Assembly: GCA_947442255.1 (NCBI GenBank)
Contig: CANEVO010000003.1
Coordinates: 1 to 64,000 of the forward strand
Length of the DNA stretch: 64,000 nucleotides
Direction of reading: 5' to 3'
Source: Opitutia bacterium
GTDB taxonomy: Bacteria; Verrucomicrobiota; Verrucomicrobiae; Opitutales; Opitutaceae
Shown: positions 59,810-64,000 of the stretch, in pieces
Layout of the letters: each line of letters starts with the position of its first letter
Numbering within the stretch: position 1 is the first letter of the stretch
Made by a program: the position numbers and the translations under genes
Notes under the pieces: generated by a model
Told to the model about the DNA's origin: nothing
The model's database searches: none
The model's input: the letters and a program-made list of their open reading frames with translations, nothing else

Positions 59810-60403
59810 CTACTTCTGCTCCTCCGCCAGCTTGTGTTCCAGCTTCTTGAGCTTCGGTGCGATCACGTAGGCGCAGTAACCCGCGTTCGGGTTGTTGCGG
59901 AAATAGTCCTGATGGTGCTTTTCCGCCGGCCAGAATTTTTCCAACGGCACGATCTCCGTCGTGATCGGGTCGCGAAACACCTTGGCCGCCGCGGCCCGCG
60001 ACTTTTCCGCGGCCGCCTTCTGCTCCGCGTTCGCGGAGAGGATGATCGAGCGATACTGCGGCCCGTGGTCGTTCCCCTGCCCGCCCACCTGCGTCGGGTT
60101 GTGCACGTGCCAGAAATAATCCAGCAACCGCTCCAGCGTCACCTGCGTCGGATCGTAGTCGATCCGGATCACCTCGGCGTGGCCGGTGGCGTGCGCGCAG
60201 ACCTGCTCGTAGGTCGGGTTCGGCTCCTTGCCACCGGCATAGCCGCTCACGGCGCCCTTCACGCCGGGCAAGAGCTCATAGGCGGCCTCGGTGCACCAGA
60301 AGCAACCGCCCCCCAGGACGAGGGATTCCGTTTTGCTGTCAGCGGTATTCATGAGCGGAGAAAGAAGCGCAAAGGCGCCAAGAAGCAAAGGGAGTCGGGT
60401 CAT
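59810..60403 (-). CDS. msrA: Peptide methionine sulfoxide reductase MsrA
   Basis: Reduces methionine-S-sulfoxide in proteins. 197 residues; catalytic motif GGGCFWCTEAAYELLPGV, GYAGGKEPNPTYEQVC, WHVHNPTQVGGQGNDHGPQY, and EKHHQDYFRNNP. A possible short leader (TRLPLLLGAFALLSPL) precedes the core, so a periplasmic form or an internal start at Met 60352 are both possible. Confidence 0.93.
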   Translation of the reverse strand: MTRLPLLLGAFALLSPLMNTADSKTESLVLGGGCFWCTEAAYELLPGVKGAVSGYAGGKEPNPTYEQVCAHATGHAEVIRIDYDPTQVTLERLLDYFWHVHNPTQVGGQGNDHGPQYRSIILSANAEQKAAAEKSRAAAAKVFRDPITTEIVPLEKFWPAEKHHQDYFRNNPNAGYCAYVIAPKLKKLEHKLAEEQK

Positions 60404-60474
60404 CGCGATGAGAGGGTTTGAACCGCCACTCTATTCCGGAAACAAATCCCAAGTCAAAAAGCGCCAAACCTTAA

Positions 60475-60545
60475 CCGCGGAAAACACGGATAACCACAGA
60501 TGGATTTTGATGTCGGCCATCCGCGAGGATCTGCGTCATCCGCGG
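60475..60545. repeat. Nested palindromic repeat, copy 2
   Basis: Arms CCGCGGA (60475-60481) and TCCGCGG (60539-60545) with inner GATGG (60499-60503) and CCATC (60517-60521). Between msrA and ettA. Shares word content (CCGCGGA, CGGAT, CATCCGCG) with the element at 49252-49314. Confidence 0.55.
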
Positions 60546-60569
60546 AGAAAATCGATGGAGCGATAAATC

Positions 60570-62258
60570 CTACCGCGTCAGCTTCCGGTACTTGATCCGG
60601 TGGGGCTGGTCGGCCTCCTTGCCCTTCCGGCGGCGGAGATCCTCCTGGTAGCTCGTGAAATTCCCATTGAACCAGTGGACGTAGCTGTCGCCCTCGAACG
60701 CGAGGATGTGGGTCGCCACGCGGTCAAGAAACCAGCGATCGTGCGAGACGACCACGGCGCAGCCGGCAAAATTTTCCAGGCCTTCCTCGAGCGCGCGGAT
60801 CGAATTCACATCGAGATCGTTCGTCGGCTCGTCGAGCAGGATGAGGTTGGCTCCGCTCTTGAGCAGGCGGGCGAGGTGCACGCGGTTGCGCTCGCCGCCA
60901 GAGAGTACACCGACTTTCTTCGACTGGTCCGCGCCCGTGAAACCGAACTGCGCACAATACGCGCGGCTGTTCACCTCGCGATTGGCGAGCTTCATGATCT
61001 CCTCCCCGCCACTGATCGCCTGCCAGATCGTTTCGCCATCGGGCAAGGAATCGCGCGACTGGTCGACATGGGCGATCTTCACCGTGTCGCCGACGCGGAG
61101 GGTACCGCCATCGGGTTTCTCGGCCCCGATGATGAGGCGGAACATCGTCGTCTTGCCCGCGCCATTCGGACCGATAACCCCCACAATGCCACCGGGCGGC
61201 AGTGAAAAGTTCACGTCTTCGAACAGCACGTTGTCGCCGTAACTTTTCGAGAGATTTTTCGCCTCGACCACGAGCGCGCCGAGCCGCGGCCCCGGCGGGA
61301 TCATGATTTCAAACTCCTTCTCCTTCTCGGCTACGTTTTGCTTGAGCATGTTTTCGTAGGAGCTGATACGCGCCTGCGATTTCGTGACGCGCGCCCGCGA
61401 CGACTGGCGAATCCACGCGAGTTCGCGCGCCATCGCCTTTTGCCGCTTGTCCTCGGTGCGCTGCTCGACCCCCGCGCGGGCCTGCTTCTGCTCGAGCCAT
61501 GAGGAATAATTTCCCTGCCACGGAATCCCATGCCCGTGCGACAGCTCCAGAATCCACTGCGCGACATTGTCCAGGAAATAGCGATCGTGCGTGACGGCGA
61601 TGACCGTACCCTCGTAGCGCGCGAGATGCTGCTCGAGCCAGTTCACGCTCTCGGCATCGAGATGGTTCGTCGGCTCGTCGAGAAGAAGAATCGCCGGCTT
61701 CTGCAGGAGCAACCGCGCGAGCGCGACGCGGCGGCGTTCACCGCCGGAGAGCTGGTCGACGATCGCTTCGCCGGGCGGACAGCGCAGTGCGTCCATCGCC
61801 ATCTCGACTTGCGGCGCGACATCCCAGGCGCCGAGCGCGTCAATTTTTTCCTGCAGCTTGGACTGCTTCTCCGCGACGACGTCTTTTGCCTTGTCGGTTT
61901 CGGCGGCACTCAACTCGTCCCAGGTCGCATCATAGGCCGCCGTTAGATCGGTCAGGTGCTTCACCCCTTCCTCGACGCAGCCGCGCACGGTGGCACCCGG
62001 CGTGAGGTGCGGCTCCTGTTCGAGCATACCGATTTTGTAGCCGGGCTCGAAATGCAGGCGCCCGTCGATTTCCGTGTCGCGGCCCGCGAGAATGCGGAGG
62101 AGCGACGATTTGCCGGAGCCGTTGAGGCCGAGCACCCCGATCTTCGCTCCGTAGAAAAACGAGAGCGAGATGTCGCGGAGGATCTCCTTGCGCTCGATTT
62201 TCTTCGAAACGCCGAGCATGGAGAAAATAATCTTCGGAGCGTCGTCAGGTCTGGCCAT
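60570..62258 (-). CDS. ettA: Energy-dependent translational throttle protein EttA (ABC-F)
   Basis: A 562-residue ABC-F ATPase acting on the ribosome E site. Two nucleotide-binding domains: Walker A GLNGSGKSS and signature LSGGERRRVALARLLL in the first; GPNGAGKTTMFRLI and LSGGERNRVHLARLL in the second; Walker B LLLDEPTNHLD and ILLDEPTNDLD. The linker and arm segments (WLEQKQARAGVEQRTEDKRQ) are as in EttA. No membrane segment is present. Confidence 0.95.
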   Translation of the reverse strand: MARPDDAPKIIFSMLGVSKKIERKEILRDISLSFFYGAKIGVLGLNGSGKSSLLRILAGRDTEIDGRLHFEPGYKIGMLEQEPHLTPGATVRGCVEEGVKHLTDLTAAYDATWDELSAAETDKAKDVVAEKQSKLQEKIDALGAWDVAPQVEMAMDALRCPPGEAIVDQLSGGERRRVALARLLLQKPAILLLDEPTNHLDAESVNWLEQHLARYEGTVIAVTHDRYFLDNVAQWILELSHGHGIPWQGNYSSWLEQKQARAGVEQRTEDKRQKAMARELAWIRQSSRARVTKSQARISSYENMLKQNVAEKEKEFEIMIPPGPRLGALVVEAKNLSKSYGDNVLFEDVNFSLPPGGIVGVIGPNGAGKTTMFRLIIGAEKPDGGTLRVGDTVKIAHVDQSRDSLPDGETIWQAISGGEEIMKLANREVNSRAYCAQFGFTGADQSKKVGVLSGGERNRVHLARLLKSGANLILLDEPTNDLDVNSIRALEEGLENFAGCAVVVSHDRWFLDRVATHILAFEGDSYVHWFNGNFTSYQEDLRRRKGKEADQPHRIKYRKLTR

Positions 62259-62352
62259 GGGCGTGACTCAATGCGTCCGCCGGCTCACCGCAAGTCTGTC
62301 GTCGCTCGCTTCGCCGGCATCACCAACCCGGGGAAGTCTCCCGGAGTCCGCT

Positions 62353-63474
62353 TCAGACTCCCGCCCAACGATACCGGGCGAGAGTCTCCTCGTTCAGTTC
62401 GATGCCCAGACCGGGCTTGTCCGGCACGCGCAACTCGCCGTTCACCGGCCGGAAGGGATTCACCAGGAGATCAGTGCGCAACGGATTGTCGGTGGCGTTG
62501 AACTCCAGATACGGACAGTCGCGCAACGTCGCGGTAAAGTGGAGCGTGGCGGCCACCAGGATGTCCGTGGACCAGCAATGCGGGATCACGCGCACATTGC
62601 GGGCCTCGGCATGCGCCGCGATGCGCATGGCCTCGGAAATCCCACCGACGCGCGCCACGTCGGGCTGAATGATCCGCAGGCCGCCGCGGTCCATGAGGTC
62701 AAGGTAGGGATGCTGGGTGCTTTCCTTTTCGCCGGTCGCGATCGGCGTCGGTGACACCGCCACCAGCTTGGCAAAACCCGTGACGTCGTCCGGCGAAAGC
62801 GGCTCCTCGAGAAAGTAGATCCGCGATTCGGCCAGGCCGCGGCTGAGGCGCACCGCGTCGTCGAACGGCACCGCGAAACCCATATCGATCATGATGTCGG
62901 TGTCGTCGCCGACCTCGCGGCGGATCGCCGCCGCGACGGCAATGTCCTTGCGCACGTCGTTACCCAGTCCACCCCAGCCGAATTTCATCGCGCGGTAGCC
63001 GGCAGCCTTGTGCTTGACCGCCAGCGCCAGCGTTGCCGCCAGCGACGACTGCGACAGGTCGCTCGCATAAAGCGGCATCGCGGCCCGGCGCGCGCCACCC
63101 AGCAGCCGGTGCAACGGCAGACCCGCGACCTTGCCGAGAATATCCCACAGCGCGATGTCGATGCCGCTGATCGTGTGCATCGCGATGCCGCGCCGCCCGT
63201 AGGTCTGGGTGTGGCGGTACATCTTGTCCCACAGCCGGCCGATATCGCGCGGGTCCTCGCCGATCAACAGGCTGCGCAGGCCCTCGGCGGACACCGAGCA
63301 CAACGGCGCGTCGAGGATCGCCTTGCTCACCAGCGGATTCGTGTGCGCCTCGCCAATGCCGGTGATCCCGGCGTCGGTGTGGACGCGAATGATCAGGACC
63401 GACTGGCAGCCATCGCCGATCGGTTTCACGTTCGGCAGGCGGAGCATGATTCCCTCGACGTCAGTGATTTTCAT
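62353..63474 (-). CDS. Mandelate racemase/muconate lactonizing enzyme family (sugar-acid dehydratase-like)
   Basis: A 373-residue enolase-superfamily enzyme starting MKITDVEGIMLRLPNVKPIG. The N-terminal capping domain is followed by a TIM barrel. Candidate residues: Lys in YRAMKFGWGG, metal ligands in DIMIDMGFA, FLEEPLSPDD and IATGEKE, and His in RVIPHCWSTDI. Related enzymes dehydrate aldonic acids, such as galactonate or rhamnonate. The exact substrate is unknown. The divergent MFS transporter gene suggests uptake and use of a sugar acid. The frame opens to 63516, but the family start is Met 63474. Confidence 0.87.
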   Translation of the reverse strand: MKITDVEGIMLRLPNVKPIGDGCQSVLIIRVHTDAGITGIGEAHTNPLVSKAILDAPLCSVSAEGLRSLLIGEDPRDIGRLWDKMYRHTQTYGRRGIAMHTISGIDIALWDILGKVAGLPLHRLLGGARRAAMPLYASDLSQSSLAATLALAVKHKAAGYRAMKFGWGGLGNDVRKDIAVAAAIRREVGDDTDIMIDMGFAVPFDDAVRLSRGLAESRIYFLEEPLSPDDVTGFAKLVAVSPTPIATGEKESTQHPYLDLMDRGGLRIIQPDVARVGGISEAMRIAAHAEARNVRVIPHCWSTDILVAATLHFTATLRDCPYLEFNATDNPLRTDLLVNPFRPVNGELRVPDKPGLGIELNEETLARYRWAGV

Positions 63475-63854
63475 GCAGCGAAGGCGCAGGGTTCCGTCCG
63501 CCACGGGCGCTGTCAATTCGGATCCCCCCGCGCCGGCCGGCGCTCCGTTGCCGAAGCCCGACCACGCCAGCCCGCAACCCGGGCCGAATCGTTATACGTC
63601 ATGGTTGCCATCTTAGCAGGGTCAACGCGGCTGCAGGAAGAGCGTCGGTTGGCCGGGCTGCACGTCAGAGACTTTTGTTTTGAAATCCGCCTCCTGAGGA
63701 CATGCCGCCCTCGGCGCGTAAGCGGTGCGAGCCCGCGCCGAGGGCGGCGTGGCTCCACTTCGAGCCAAAACGAAAGTCCCCGGGCTTCACGCCGCCGGCC
63801 GGAGATATTGCGCTTGTCTCCCCGTGCTGGGCACCGGCCTAATCCAAATACCCC
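63475..63854. other. Divergent regulatory region with inverted repeat
   Basis: About 380 bases between the dehydratase-like gene and the transporter gene. It should contain both promoters. The long inverted repeat at 63704-63748 is the only clear structure. No convincing sigma-70 hexamers were found. Confidence 0.45.
63704..63748. repeat. Perfect 15-base inverted repeat
   Basis: Arms GCCGCCCTCGGCGCG (63704-63718) and CGCGCCGAGGGCGGC (63734-63748), spaced by 15 bases. It lies in the divergent region about 230 bases from the dehydratase-like start and 107 bases from the transporter start. It may be a cruciform-type repetitive element, a transcription barrier or an operator. Confidence 0.6.
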
Positions 63855-64000
63855 ATGGGCGCCCCCCCCGCGCTAGCCAATCAATCCGAAGCCCGCCCCT
63901 CGACGAATGCCGCGCTGGGGCCGGGGGTCTTGGTCGGCTCCATGTGGATCGCCTACCTGCTCAATTACTGCGACCGGCAGGCGGTGTTTTCCATTTATCC
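63855..64000 (+). CDS. MFS transporter, N-terminal part (cut by the window end)
   Basis: ATG 63855 opens MGAPPALANQSEARPSTNAA, then VLVGSMWIAYLLNYCDRQAV and FSIY at the edge. The W-x-A-Y-L-L-N-Y-x-D-R-Q motif is that of the first helix and loop of MFS sugar-acid transporters. It is divergent from the dehydratase-like gene, which fits uptake of a sugar acid. Only 48 codons are visible. Confidence 0.72.
   Translation, partial: MGAPPALANQSEARPSTNAALGPGVLVGSMWIAYLLNYCDRQAVFSIY

Overview
The window is high-GC (about 60-65% by eye), densely coded bacterial chromosome. Gene content points to Verrucomicrobiota, most likely an Opitutaceae-type lineage. The best markers are a PVC-type propeller/HEAT/cytochrome c protein, a second propeller-cytochrome c protein, a ThuA-like protein and N-x-N-type amidohydrolases, a combination typical of Planctomycetes and Verrucomicrobia. 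This assignment is inference from gene families; there is no rRNA to confirm it.

Layout. 0.3-3.1 kb: trpE and a primary-type sigma factor. 3.2-11.1 kb, mostly minus strand: rpsA with a clear terminator, then valS, an FMN reductase, gmd and fcl (GDP-L-fucose synthesis). 11.3-21.1 kb: glnD, a soluble GAF/GAF histidine kinase, a cupin, a small membrane protein, a tandem ACT protein, a phosphohexose mutase, a eukaryote-like UDP-sugar pyrophosphorylase and an FtsB/DivIC protein. 21.3-24.5 kb: an exopolysaccharide/secretion block (ExeA-type ATPase, GspB-like protein, polyprenyl-phosphate sugar transferase) in which all three genes are frameshifted. 24.7-37.1 kb: an accessory island with an exported CBM9-like protein, three amidohydrolases, two large exported c-type cytochrome proteins, a ThuA-like protein and a D-2-hydroxyacid dehydrogenase. 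37.3-46.1 kb: ParA-like ATPase, two ABC-2 permeases, rnc, mfd, a SurA-like isomerase and radC. 46.1-46.9 kb: a scar with remnants of two divergent genes. 46.9-53.0 kb: tRNA-Tyr, the glycolytic set tpiA-pgk-gap and a GH13 debranching-type enzyme. 53.1-64 kb: mnmA, a FUSC remnant, a LysE-type exporter, a TPR lipoprotein, the obg / GspE-partner / gspE operon, msrA, ettA, an enolase-superfamily dehydratase and the start of an MFS transporter.

Two themes stand out. First, the 24.7-37.1 kb island looks like a periplasmic oxidation module: exported heme proteins that could oxidise a carbohydrate, hydrolases that could open a lactone or similar product, and an oxidoreductase. Its substrate and even its unity are unproven. 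Second, the window carries an unusual number of broken genes: shifted frames, internal deletions, an amber codon and isolated fragments, at no fewer than nine places. Some single-base shifts could be sequence errors. The nonsense codon and the multi-base deletions are harder to explain that way.

I saw no transposase, integrase, phage gene, rRNA or CRISPR array.
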